DNA of 64,000 nt from Pleurocapsa sp. PCC 7319 (GCF_000332195.1 NZ_KB235922.1:3569322-3633321), one strand, 5' to 3'; positions 45,580 to 53,466 are shown, counted from the stretch's first letter. The notes: generated by a model not told the origin, from the sequence alone. Made by a program: numbers and translations.

Positions 45580-46479
45580 ATGACCAAACCAAATATTTTG
45601 GTTCTTGGTGCTACGGGGAAAGTTGGTGGTGAAGTAATAAATCAGCTACAAAATAATAAAGATATTAATGTAGTAGCTGCTACTCGTTCTTCAGACAAAG
45701 CCAAAGCGTTTAAAGACAAAAGCATTGACAGCGTAATTTTAGACTTAGATAATCCAGAAACGATCGCCCCTGCACTGAAAAATATAGACAGAGCATTATT
45801 ACTAACCGGCTACACCGTTGATATGCTTAGACAAAGCAAGCGATTTCTCGATACAGCCAAACAAACAGGAGTCAAACACATCGTTCACATCGGCGCATCT
45901 ACCGCACCTACTAATGAAGTGGCTCATTGGGGATGGCATCAATTTATTGAGTCATATATTGAAAAACTAGGCTTTGGCTACACCCATCTACGTCCCGAAG
46001 CCTTCATGCAAAACCTATTTGGCTTTGGTTGGCTCAATAATGGGGTAATTACTAACTATATTGGTAATGCTCGTTGGAGTTGGATCGATTGTTATGACTT
46101 GGCTGCGGTGGTAGTGCAAACTTTATTACATCCAGACAAATATGCGGGTCAAACTATACCTCTTGGTTACGATGCCAAAACAATGGACGAGGTAGCTCAA
46201 ATTCTCACAGAAGTTGTCGGACAACCATTTAAGATCGAAGCTCATCCGACCAAAGAGTTTTTAAACAATGCTCTACAAGAGGGAGTAGAAGGAGTCTATC
46301 CTAATGCCTATATGAAATGTGTGTATACTCAATTCGAGTTAAACGTAGCCGATAAAATCCCCGAAGCCGATCGCACTTTCAATAATTTTGAAGCCATAGT
46401 AGGACGCAAACCAAATACCTGGAAAGATTTTGCCGTAAACTATCGCGAACAACTTACCAAATACGAGCGTCAAATATAG
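45580..46479 (+). CDS. NmrA-like NAD(P)-binding protein
   Basis: 299 residues. The atypical SDR loop ILVLGATGKVGGEVI (5-19) and KHIVHIGASTAPTNEVA fit the NmrA/SDR-a5 group (TMR/HSCARG and quinone-reductase-like proteins). There is no YxxxK dyad in the usual place, as in NmrA regulators, so it may sense NADP(H) or reduce quinones. The last codons overlap the antitoxin gene on the other strand by 10 bp. Confidence 0.87.
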   Translation: MTKPNILVLGATGKVGGEVINQLQNNKDINVVAATRSSDKAKAFKDKSIDSVILDLDNPETIAPALKNIDRALLLTGYTVDMLRQSKRFLDTAKQTGVKHIVHIGASTAPTNEVAHWGWHQFIESYIEKLGFGYTHLRPEAFMQNLFGFGWLNNGVITNYIGNARWSWIDCYDLAAVVVQTLLHPDKYAGQTIPLGYDAKTMDEVAQILTEVVGQPFKIEAHPTKEFLNNALQEGVEGVYPNAYMKCVYTQFELNVADKIPEADRTFNNFEAIVGRKPNTWKDFAVNYREQLTKYERQI

Positions 46480-46685
46480 TCTTTAAAGTCTTCTAAAGGC
46501 TCATCGAAATCATCACTCATCCAAACCTTACCTTTTGCACTACCTCTTTTCAAAGGACGTTTTACTGGTGAAATCTTTGCTACTGGCTTATTGTCCCGAA
46601 CAATTGTAATTTCTTCACCCTCAATCGCCATGTCTAATAATTTTGCTAAATTTGTTTTAGCTTGAGTTATATCTACCTGAGTCAT
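46470..46685 (-). CDS. Phd/YefM-family antitoxin, no adjacent toxin
   Basis: 71 residues from the ATG at 46685. TQVDITQAKTNLAKLLDMAI and GEEITIVRDNKPVAKISPV are the Phd/YefM DNA-binding fold; the C-terminal tail (WMSDDFDEPLEDFKD) would wrap a PIN or RelE toxin. The normal place for a toxin gene is immediately downstream, but there the convergent NmrA gene begins, overlapping by 10 bp, so this antitoxin is an orphan here. Confidence 0.83.
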   Translation of the reverse strand: MTQVDITQAKTNLAKLLDMAIEGEEITIVRDNKPVAKISPVKRPLKRGSAKGKVWMSDDFDEPLEDFKDYI

Positions 46686-46743
46686 AGTCTGAATTTGATT
46701 TTCTATTAATAATTGACTGTAGGAGTAGCAAAATAAACGCACA

Positions 46744-46800
46744 CTCGAAAATATCGACGCACATTTTATCCAGCTAGACGTAAGCGATCGCACGCTTTAA
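46744..46800 (+). pseudogene. Internal relic of a short-chain dehydrogenase
   Basis: Reads LENIDAHFIQLDVSDRTL then stop. It matches residues about 53-80 of the SDR at 41613 (EEIEAHFIKLDVSD), including an intact GCGATCGC exactly where that gene has the 27-bp insert. It is a tiny fragment beside MAPEG and has no own start. Confidence 0.8.
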
Positions 46801-47243
46801 TTAGCTGCAAAAGTAGATTGCCAAACAATATGTCCTGCCATGGCAAATGTCACCCAAAGCCCCAACTGATATGATAAGTTACGCCAGGGCTGAAGTGCTT
46901 TTAGATAGCTAATCGTATGAGCGATTCTGCCGATTACAAATAGTGGTAGATAAATCTCAACTCCTCTTGACCAACAATCTAATTGTATATAGGCGATCGC
47001 TATAAATAGGAAAATGGGAATATTTTCACCATCATTACGCAGTACACTTTGGGCTCGATCAACTAGTTCACCTTGTTTTGTAGCATCAGGCTTAGAACCA
47101 AACAATTTATCAAACATTGCTGCATCTTCGGGATTGTCAAAACCGCGATGTTTATATCGTTCATATCCCTGGACTAAAACCACTGCGAACATTTTTAAAA
47201 ACAGCACCACCACCGTCAGTCCATAAATTTTCCAACTATCCAT
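46797..47243 (-). CDS. MAPEG family membrane protein
   Basis: 148 residues with four hydrophobic segments. LVQGYERYKHRGFDNPED and VDRAQSVLRNDGENIPIFLF (E-N motif) match membrane-associated proteins in eicosanoid and glutathione metabolism. Such proteins conjugate glutathione to lipophilic electrophiles or reduce hydroperoxides. The start has AGGAGA upstream. An insertion sequence begins 31 bp upstream of the start codon and separates the gene from its original promoter. Confidence 0.87.
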   Translation of the reverse strand: MDSWKIYGLTVVVLFLKMFAVVLVQGYERYKHRGFDNPEDAAMFDKLFGSKPDATKQGELVDRAQSVLRNDGENIPIFLFIAIAYIQLDCWSRGVEIYLPLFVIGRIAHTISYLKALQPWRNLSYQLGLWVTFAMAGHIVWQSTFAAN

Positions 47244-47273
47244 AACTTATTTCTCCTATTGTTAAATTAATAA

Positions 47274-48367
47274 CTGACGTTACGCACTCTTGAGCAAATG
47301 TAATTCGCACATAGCTTGTTTCAAAGCAGTGACATAAATACGATTTCTCAGGGCAAAATGGTTCATTTTGTGTTTCAATTTTAGACATTCCAATTGAAAT
47401 GCAGCATAGACGGACATAAAAATGTGATTGCTTTGAGTGCGGATTGATTTAGTTGGAGATTTCGCCAAACCAGTATTGGACTTGAGTGTTTTATGAAAGA
47501 CTTCCACGTTCCACCGTTTTTGATAGATTGCTTCAAGTTTGGTCACATCACAGTTAAAATCGCTACAAGCCAAATACAAAATGCCAATACTTCCATCTTT
47601 GTTTGTAAAGACTTGACGGTGGAGTAAAACAGGAAAATCTAATCCTTTAAGCCACCCCCTAATTAGCTTTTTTTCTGACCATTCAAGAGAATCTATTCGG
47701 CAAAAATGACCTTGTTTCTTACTTTCCTCACTCACCGCTACTGTACGATTACTTTTGATTGCCATGATGAAATGCTTCTTTAAATCTTGGCGAATAAAAG
47801 TCATGTTTTCTTTAGAAGAAAACCAACTATCGGCTAGCACGTACTTATATTTAAGCTGATTTCTCTGACAAATCTTTAATTGATTTCGAGTCAGCTCATT
47901 TTTAGTTACTGTTCCTCTTCGTTTCTCTTTTCGAGTTTTTAAATCACAGAATTTTATAGGTTTTTTGATAATATTAAACCCGACTGGTAAGCTGATATTT
48001 TCTACACTGTAGACATAATTGATGATGTTAATTCCCTTAACTGAGCGTTTTGATTGATGGTCATGACAGGGCAAACCAATTCACTTTCTTGTGTATAAGG
48101 TTTTTTCTCAATCGTGTCATCTACAATCAGTACCCCTTCTTCTTGTTCAGACTCTCTTACTACTGGTTTTACTAGTTTCCATAGCTCTTTCGAGTTCAGG
48201 TCTTTGTTCGATAAGAAACGAGTTATTTTGTCATGACTGATACTTCCTCCCAGTGCTTTAGATAATCCTGTTGCTGTTATCTGTCCAAATGAGCTGATAA
48301 TATAATCGCTGTATAATTCCAAAAGCTTCATGTTCATCTCAATATGATAGCTTTTGCGTAACGTCAG
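47274..48367 (-). mobile_element. Insertion sequence (IS4/IS701-like DDE), 1.09 kb
   Basis: Terminal inverted repeats: the left end reads CTGACGTTACGCA and the right end TGCGTAACGTCAG. The flanking 7-bp TTAATAA at 47267-47273 and 48368-48374 is a direct repeat, the target duplication. The transposase inside is on the minus strand, in two frames. It is inserted just upstream of the MAPEG gene. Confidence 0.87.
47280..48337 (-). pseudogene. Frameshifted DDE transposase
   Basis: The first part (from 48337, about 90 useful residues, MNMKLLELYSDYIISSFG) holds GVLIVDDTIEKKPYTQESEL with the first catalytic Asp. The second part (47280-48074) continues KRSVKGINIINYV and holds YVLADSWFSSKENM (second Asp) and WNVEVFHKTLKSNTG (the catalytic Glu region). 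A one-base loss near 48060 (after ELVC) breaks the frame. If the element is still mobile, it needs another copy's transposase or a translational frameshift. Confidence 0.8.
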
Positions 48368-48551
48368 TTAATAAAATAAGCCACAAATTACACCTTAATT
48401 TAGACGTTGCAAGTTGAATCACCCAATAGTGTAAACTATGGACTATACTCCAAGGTCAAGAGTAAAAAGATGCGAATTGGTTGCTTAGCAAAATGTTCGG
48501 GCTTGTCGATCAATTCGATACGATTTTATTTACTTATGGAGAAACAAAATT

Positions 48552-48626
48552 ATGAGTGATTAAAAAACAGCTTTAATAACTGGTGTAAATCGTGGGATTG
48601 GATTTGCGACTAACATTCAATTATAA
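48552..48626 (+). pseudogene. N-terminal relic of a short-chain dehydrogenase with early stop
   Basis: Starts MSD, stop, then KTALITGVNRGIGFATNIQL and stop. The TGxxxGxG loop is clear. It resembles the SDR genes and relics at 54284 and 56733. It is the only recognisable thing in the 325-bp gap between the insertion sequence and the Uma2 gene. Confidence 0.75.
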
Positions 48627-48699
48627 TAACTTCCCAATTGAGACGTGTGATAAAACATTAATTGAATTATTATGCAATAAATTAGCTTTAATTAATCTC

Positions 48700-49269
48700 T
48701 TATCCTCTTTGTAATACTCGATCGGCTGTTAAATCGTTTTGTGCTAATAAAGGTGAGTAAATGCGATCGCTACCTCGATAAACTTTTTCCTCATAAAAAC
48801 CTTCAACCAATTCCAAAATTGTTACTTTCTGTTGAATTGCATCTACGATCCAATATTCGCTAATTCCTCTGGCTGCGTACTCACTGCGCTTGTAACGATA
48901 ATCTCGCTTTTCTTGATTAGGACTGACAACTTCTACAGCCAGAATAGGTGGTGGCATATCCATTAAGATAATCGATCTAGTCGCACCTTCGAGTACCGTC
49001 GCCAATTCCTCGGATAACACAAGTAAATCTGGTAAGCGTACAGATACTCTTGCCCCACTAACGGCTATCTCTGTTTTCATGGTCAGTCGATAAGAAGGAA
49101 TACCCTGTTGGAGCAAATATGCTAGCAAAAACATGGCAATTCGGCGATTAATTTCGCTCTCCGAAGGCATCCAGATTAATTCTCCATTTTCTAGTTCGTA
49201 TAAATTATCCGTGCCATCATCATAAGCAAGGAACTCTTCTAGAGACATTTTCTGAGTGGTAGTGGTCAT
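48700..49269 (-). CDS. Uma2 family protein (DUF820)
   Basis: 189 residues. LEEFLAYDDGTDNLYELENG is the typical start, LPDLLVLSEEL and ILAVEVVSPNQEKRDYRYKR provide the D-ExK nuclease-like core, and EYWIVDAIQQKVTILEL closes the fold. Uma2 proteins are abundant in cyanobacteria and look like PD-(D/E)xK nucleases of unknown role. A second family member is at 55526. Confidence 0.87.
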   Translation of the reverse strand: MTTTTQKMSLEEFLAYDDGTDNLYELENGELIWMPSESEINRRIAMFLLAYLLQQGIPSYRLTMKTEIAVSGARVSVRLPDLLVLSEELATVLEGATRSIILMDMPPPILAVEVVSPNQEKRDYRYKRSEYAARGISEYWIVDAIQQKVTILELVEGFYEEKVYRGSDRIYSPLLAQNDLTADRVLQRG

Positions 49270-49321
49270 TTTTAGAATTCCTCAGGAGTTTATTCGATCC
49301 TATCATTTGGCTCATCTTAGC

Positions 49322-49342
49322 TCTGACTTTTCACGGTATCTT
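49322..49342. repeat. Left copy of a 21-bp inverted repeat bounding a 3-kb region
   Basis: TCTGACTTTTCACGG-Y-ATCTT. The reverse complement occurs at 52334-52354 with one mismatch. Just inside, TAATAATGTTCGCTAAC (about 49363-49379) resembles the terminal repeat of the IS4-type element (TAACAATATTCGCTAAC in its right end read outward to inward). Confidence 0.75.
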
Positions 49343-50059
49343 GGGTCGAAAAAAAACTAGGTAATAATGTTCGCTAACTTTTGTTCAATCTTGAGGTTTC
49401 CTCAACCAAATCTGACAAACCCATTGAAAGTGTACTCATCCCTCGCTCCAAAGCTTCAATTCGACCACGACGTGATAGAGCTTCAACCGCTTTCAAATAA
49501 GCTTGACTTCCAGCTTTATAGTCATTCTAAATAGGAAACATATGAAATAATATAAGCTAGATGAGAAATCAATCAGGTTAGATGACTTATAGTGTAGATT
49601 TGCGAAAGCGGGTAGTGGACTTTGTAGCGGCTGGAGGCTCCAAAGCCGAAGCATCAAGAAGATATGAGGTAAGTCTATGGTGTGTGAATGATTGGTGTCG
49701 AAGAAAGAATTTGACTCCAGCACCACAACTTGGAAGAAAGCGAAAACTAGACTCTCTAGCAATTGCCCAACATATTCAAGAAAATCCAGATGCTTTGTTA
49801 AGAGAAAGGGCGCAATATTTTGGAGTGCATACGAGTGCTATTGGGTATGCCCAGAAGCAAATGAAGTTAACTCGTAAAAAAAACGCTGAAATACACTGAA
49901 CGTAAGCATAGTGAGCGAATCAGCTTTCTGAGAAATTTACGTAAAATTGTCATTCTTGACGGATCAAGCAATTTAGTTTACTTGGATGAATCAGGCTTTG
50001 AAGAATATGTCTATCGTCCTTATGGCTGGTCAAAACGAGGACAAAAAACTTACGGCGAT

Positions 50060-50086
50060 TGCCCGAAGGGCAGTGGCTTCGCCAAT
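50060..50086. repeat. 27-bp insert splitting a HIP1 site (copy 5)
   Basis: GCGAT (50055-50059), 27 bp, CGC (50087-50089). It starts TGCCC-GAA-GGGCA and continues TGGC-TTC-GCCA, ending AT. In the transposase it adds nine codons (CPKGSGFAN) between Asp and Arg of YGD-RNGKRG. Confidence 0.87.
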
Positions 50087-50372
50087 CGCAATGGTAAAAG
50101 AGGAACAAGAACAAGTCTGATAGCTGGCAAAAGAGGCAAAGAGTTGTTAGCACCAGTTCTTTTTAAAGGAAGTAAATGGTGCTTTATGGTTTAATCAATG
50201 GCTCGAAGAGCATCTAATTCCCGAATTGAAACCAAACTCCACTCTAATTCTTGATAATGCGGCATTTCATCGCAAGGATGATGTGTTTCGCATTGCCGAA
50301 CAAGCGGGTCACAAAGTTTTGTTTTTACCACCCTATTCACCTGATTTTAATCGTATCGAACAAGACTTTGCG

Positions 50373-50395
50373 ACGCGAAGCTAATCCTTTAGGGC
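50373..50395. repeat. Small GC-richer insert in the transposase gene
   Basis: A 23-bp segment (ACGCGAAGCTAATCCTTTAG, GGC) separates GCG from ATCCTCAAAAAAAGA where other IS630 transposases read a continuous DFAILK(K/R)R. It shifts the frame. I infer it is another small dispersed repeat of the cyanobacterial type. Confidence 0.5.
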
Positions 50396-50759
50396 ATCCT
50401 CAAAAAAAGACGTATTTATTCCGCTCCTGGTACTTCCTTGGATGACATCGTTAAATCATACGGAAATTATTTAGAATGACTATACCTAAATATTGATGAC
50501 GAGAAGGATTGCCATTTTTGGTGACAAAAATCGGCTCATGGGACATCCATTTGTAATACCAATAACGACCACCCTTTTTTCCTTTAGCTTGGTAGCGCAC
50601 AATCCAACAACCAGACGGAGCAATTTCACCTTCGTCCCTTATGTCTTGAATATCTTGTTGGAGTTGTTTAATAAGATGTTTAAGTTCATCTAGACGAGTG
50701 GCTAGATCCTTCTGTTGACGGGCATTAGCCATAGTTCAGCTCAGAAATAATCGGATATA

Positions 50760-52318
50760 GTTGTGTAACAAAGCTCGCCAACTATATTCTCATTCTAGTC
50801 CTCTCCAAAGTTACAATCAACTCGCTTCTAAACTTCAACCAGGGGAGCGTAATTGCCATCCTTCACATAAAGATTGCAGCTCTAAAAAGCCACGCCATAA
50901 CACCGTGATGCCAATATTACTCTTTCGGCGATGACTCAAGTAACCGCCCAAACGAGCTACAGCTTGTATCGCCCAAGCTACCGTTAAATCTACTGCGGTG
51001 ACTGATTTTCCAAATTTGGCAGCTAAAACCTCAATTTGTACCTGATTTAAAATTGAAGATGCAGGTGCATCTGGTTTGGTTCGATGAACATAGGTCATTT
51101 TTAACAATTGTGCAGCGATATTCGTTAAAAATCCCAGTAAAACTTGCATACTATCTCCAGATAGACGATAGCTTTCCGCTTTACACCCTGACTTGAGAAT
51201 TTTATGATATTCTTCAATTCGCCAACGGTAAGTATACCATCGTAAAATGGTTTGTGCTTGTTCCCCATTGGTAACGGGTTCGGAGGTCAAGATCATCCAT
51301 TCTACGGGTTCACAGCCTTCTGGGGGGTCAATTTCTACGGCATAAACCCCATAAACTTCAAAATATTCTGGTTCTTTCATTCTGGCAGGACTGCGAAGTT
51401 TGATGGGTGCATATCTAATTGCCAGAGTAGCGGTTCGCTCTTTTCGATTTGGGGTTTTGGCTAATTCTACTGCTACTTCCATCTTGATAGATTGAGATGG
51501 GAGCCATGACCATAAATAACTGTTTGACTCTGATAATGCCCTATTATGTGCTGCTCTTACCACTAACCCTGTATTTGCGGTTTGACTGACTTGTTCAAAG
51601 ACTTCCGCGATATCTCCTTCTCGGTCAAATACATGAATTACTTTGGTGCTAATACTCTCTGGTTCGGATTTTTCTAAGAGTTTCTGGACGGATTGGAGAG
51701 CTTCTATCCATTTATAAGATTCTTTTTGTTCAATCGGACGTCTTCTTGCTTCCGCTTGCTTTTTCTGCTTCTGTTTCTGAGTTAAACTCTTACTTTCTTC
51801 ATGATTTCGATGCCACAGTTTTTCTGTTAATAATCCTATGGGTTGTCCATTCTCCCCATTTACAGCTAAGGTGCTATGTAAAATTAGTCCATTCCCACCA
51901 TTGCCAATGGGTCCATATTCGGCTCTTTTTTCGCGGATTTTCTTGTAATCGAGATAGGTTGTATCTCCTACTGCTAATACGATTGAGAGTTCTTTAATCT
52001 GCTCTGCTGTTTGAAGATGATAGGGTTGGCACACACTGTTTAGGCTAGTTTTCGGATTGGCAAAGAATTCATAAGCTCTTTTCAGGTCACTTGCTCTCTC
52101 AAAAATCGCGGAGAGTGGTTTGCCATATTTTAACGATAATCTCGATTCGATGAACATAGCCCTTTTGGTTAAACGCTGATCTCCAAAGTCACATTTTTCG
52201 GTTATTAAATTTTTGGTCTGATTCATTCACCACTCAAAATCTGCTCAATTATTTTGCTCTATCGAGAGGGCAGATTTCTCGAAATGGATAAAATTGTTAG
52301 CGAATATTGTTACACAAC
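50760..52318 (-). mobile_element. IS4-family (Tn5-like) insertion sequence, about 1.56 kb
   Basis: Imperfect inverted ends: the left reads GTTGTGTAACAAAGCTCGCC, the right (complement) GTTGTGTAACAATATTCGCT; 12 identical bases, then partial matches. The intact transposase is inside. The outer limits are uncertain because further inverted repeats lie outside at 49322 and 52334; a larger unit of about 3 kb is possible. Confidence 0.75.
50835..52226 (-). CDS. IS4-family (Tn5-like) transposase
   Basis: 463 residues, intact. ITEKCDFGDQRLTKRAMFIE opens the family domain; AVGDTTYLDYKK has the first Asp, VIHVFDREGDIAEVFEQ the second, and the YREK-type motif is YRWRIEEYHKILKSGCKAE. All DDE elements are present, so the element may be active. 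It uses a cut-and-paste mechanism in characterised relatives. It lies next to the disrupted hypothetical gene and between inverted end sequences. Confidence 0.92.
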   Translation of the reverse strand: MNQTKNLITEKCDFGDQRLTKRAMFIESRLSLKYGKPLSAIFERASDLKRAYEFFANPKTSLNSVCQPYHLQTAEQIKELSIVLAVGDTTYLDYKKIREKRAEYGPIGNGGNGLILHSTLAVNGENGQPIGLLTEKLWHRNHEESKSLTQKQKQKKQAEARRRPIEQKESYKWIEALQSVQKLLEKSEPESISTKVIHVFDREGDIAEVFEQVSQTANTGLVVRAAHNRALSESNSYLWSWLPSQSIKMEVAVELAKTPNRKERTATLAIRYAPIKLRSPARMKEPEYFEVYGVYAVEIDPPEGCEPVEWMILTSEPVTNGEQAQTILRWYTYRWRIEEYHKILKSGCKAESYRLSGDSMQVLLGFLTNIAAQLLKMTYVHRTKPDAPASSILNQVQIEVLAAKFGKSVTAVDLTVAWAIQAVARLGGYLSHRRKSNIGITVLWRGFLELQSLCEGWQLRSPG

Positions 52319-52333
52319 TTATATACCCTTCAA

Positions 52334-52354
52334 AAGATGCCGTGAAAAGTCAGA
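52334..52354. repeat. Right copy of a 21-bp inverted repeat bounding a 3-kb region
   Basis: Reverse complement of 49322-49342 with one mismatch. With the adjacent IS4 end, the similarity extends over roughly 60 bp in an imperfect way. Confidence 0.75.
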
Positions 52355-52449
52355 TCTTAGCTTTGCAATTGTTCTAAAAGTTCGAGCAGAAAAGAGCGAT
52401 CGCTTTCTATTAATTGTTGAATTTAAAAATCAGCAGTAACTCAAAAATA

Positions 52450-53151
52450 TTACGCCCCTCTAGCACTCATCGCAGGAATTTGAATTTCTTTGATACAAGT
52501 TGAACGGGATAAAGACAAAATGCAATCAATAACGCTCAACAAATCTGATAAAGGGATAGCATTGCTTTCAGGTTGTCCAGCTTGCTTGAGATCGTCTAAT
52601 ACTTCAGGAGTAGCGATATTTCCAGGATTGATAATTGTGACTGCAATGCGATCGCTGCGTAATTCTTCTCTAAGCGCATGAACGACACCTCGCAAACCAA
52701 ACTTTGATGCTGTGTTAGCAACTTCTCGTGCAGGAAAATTATCCAAACCCGATAACGCCCCCATAAAAATTACTTTTGGGTTTGCACCTTGACGCAGGGC
52801 GGGTAATAAAGATTTAACCAGACGAATTGGTGCTAAAAGATTCACAGCGATAACATTTTCTATGTCTTCATCAGCGCATCGTTCAAAAGAATACTCTTTG
52901 GTAAAAGCATTAGTTTCCCATGTACCTCCCATGTATAAAAGTGCATCCAAAGGAGAATTACCAACTGCAAGTTTTACAGTTTCAATTCCTGCTTTAGTGC
53001 TAATGTCTGCTTCGATCCAATTGCCAAAATTAGCCCGAGAACGAGAGACAGTAATTAATTCGGTAGTAGAAGACAAGATATGCTCGCTAACTGCAGCACC
53101 GATACCACGACTAGCACCAACTACAAGAATTTTTTGAAATTTACGAGCCAC
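52450..53151 (-). CDS. Short-chain dehydrogenase-like protein with altered active site
   Basis: 233 residues. Cofactor loop VVGASRGIGAAV (10-21) and ADIST are standard, but the NNAG motif is LLYMGGTW and the catalytic Tyr position of YxxxK is Asn (N146 in ANTASK, with K150 present). Ser134 is kept in GALSGL. The enzyme may have another activity, or bind NAD(P) without classic reduction. The C-terminus (CIKEIQIPAMSARGA) is normal. It is the only copy here with this change. Confidence 0.82.
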   Translation of the reverse strand: MARKFQKILVVGASRGIGAAVSEHILSSTTELITVSRSRANFGNWIEADISTKAGIETVKLAVGNSPLDALLYMGGTWETNAFTKEYSFERCADEDIENVIAVNLLAPIRLVKSLLPALRQGANPKVIFMGALSGLDNFPAREVANTASKFGLRGVVHALREELRSDRIAVTIINPGNIATPEVLDDLKQAGQPESNAIPLSDLLSVIDCILSLSRSTCIKEIQIPAMSARGA

Positions 53152-53236
53152 GTTCGAGTCACCTCAAATTTATTTTCTCAAACTTACCAAAGACAAAAGG
53201 AGCAAACAAATGAATGTCCAAGAACCTAAAATAGTA

Positions 53237-53338
53237 TTAAGTAGGTCAACCTAATTAAACGTAAAATAAAAATCCCTACTCCCTTATTCCCCCAAGTCTG
53301 CTTATCGGTTTAATGTTTAATAAAGTAGAGCTACTTAG
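53237..53338. repeat. MITE-like palindromic element, copy 2
   Basis: About 102 bp with ends TTAAGTAGGTCAACCTAATT and TGTTTAATAAAGTAGAGCTA running to CTTAG. It is related to 5643-5774 but has a shorter, different centre. No coding sequence. Confidence 0.5.
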
Positions 53339-53350
53339 TTACAGGTGGTA

Positions 53351-53428
53351 ATTACAAGATTGGATTGGCGATCGCCAATTACTTCAACGTTGTCATCGCA
53401 GTATTTCTAACCACAAAAATCTTGTAAT
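53351..53428. promoter_or_regulatory. Nested inverted repeats upstream of the GNAT gene
   Basis: ATTACAAGATT at 53351-53361 pairs with AATCTTGTAAT at 53418-53428; between them, TTGGCGATCGCCAA is an extended HIP1 palindrome. It lies just upstream of the gene at 53476, so it could fold in the leader RNA or be a relic of a mobile repeat. Confidence 0.4.
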
Positions 53429-53460
53429 CTACAATATCGGCAAGATCGCTAACTATTCAT

Positions 53461-53466
53461 AGGAGG
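53461..53466 (+). promoter_or_regulatory. Ribosome binding site that supports a TTG start
   Basis: AGGAGG nine bases before the TTG at 53476; no better start is seen for the GNAT protein. Confidence 0.8.

Larger units (their letters stand above)
49582..50479 (+). pseudogene. Degenerate IS630 transposase
   Basis: The first frame (49582-49899) holds the helix-turn-helix MTYSVDLRKRVVDFVAAGGS. After a run of eight A, the second frame continues ERKHSERISFLRNLRKIV and VYLDESGFEEYVYRPYGW (first Asp). A third frame from about 50178 has LILDNAAFHRKDDVF (second Asp) and FLPPYSPDFNRIEQDFA (Glu region). A 27-bp HIP1 insert (50060-50086), a 23-bp insert near 50373, and at least two frame breaks make it inactive unless complemented. 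The A8 run could also be a programmed frameshift site. Confidence 0.85.
49519..50482 (+). mobile_element. IS630-family insertion sequence, 964 bp
   Basis: Inverted ends TAGTCATTCTAAATA (left, from 49519; right, complement ending 50482) flanked by TA at 49517-49518 and 50483-50484, the expected IS630/Tc1-mariner TA duplication. It carries a degenerate transposase and two short mobile inserts. Confidence 0.92.
49374..50732 (-). pseudogene. Conserved hypothetical gene interrupted by IS630
   Basis: The first 83 codons (50732 to about 50485) read MANARQQKDLATRLDELKHL, then GCWIVRYQAKGKKGGRYWYY and KWMSHEPIFVTKNGNPSRHQ. The rest is beyond the insertion sequence (49517 to 49374): GSQAYLKAVEALSRRGRIEA and LERGMSTLSMGLSDLVEETS. 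Removing the IS and one TA copy joins YLG to KAGSQ in frame and gives 130 residues: a coiled-coil start followed by a basic, aromatic-rich middle. I do not recognise the family; it may bind nucleic acid. It is most likely inactive now. Confidence 0.85.

Noticed and set aside
52254-52439. A 61-residue frame near the right end of the IS4-type element
   Set aside because: It crosses the inverted repeat and IS end, has no ribosome binding site and no recognisable protein pattern.
53366-53397. A sixth HIP1-split candidate (GCGAT to CGC)
   Set aside because: The spacing is 24 bp, not 27, it has no clear starting hairpin, and it lies inside another inverted repeat. It could be chance.
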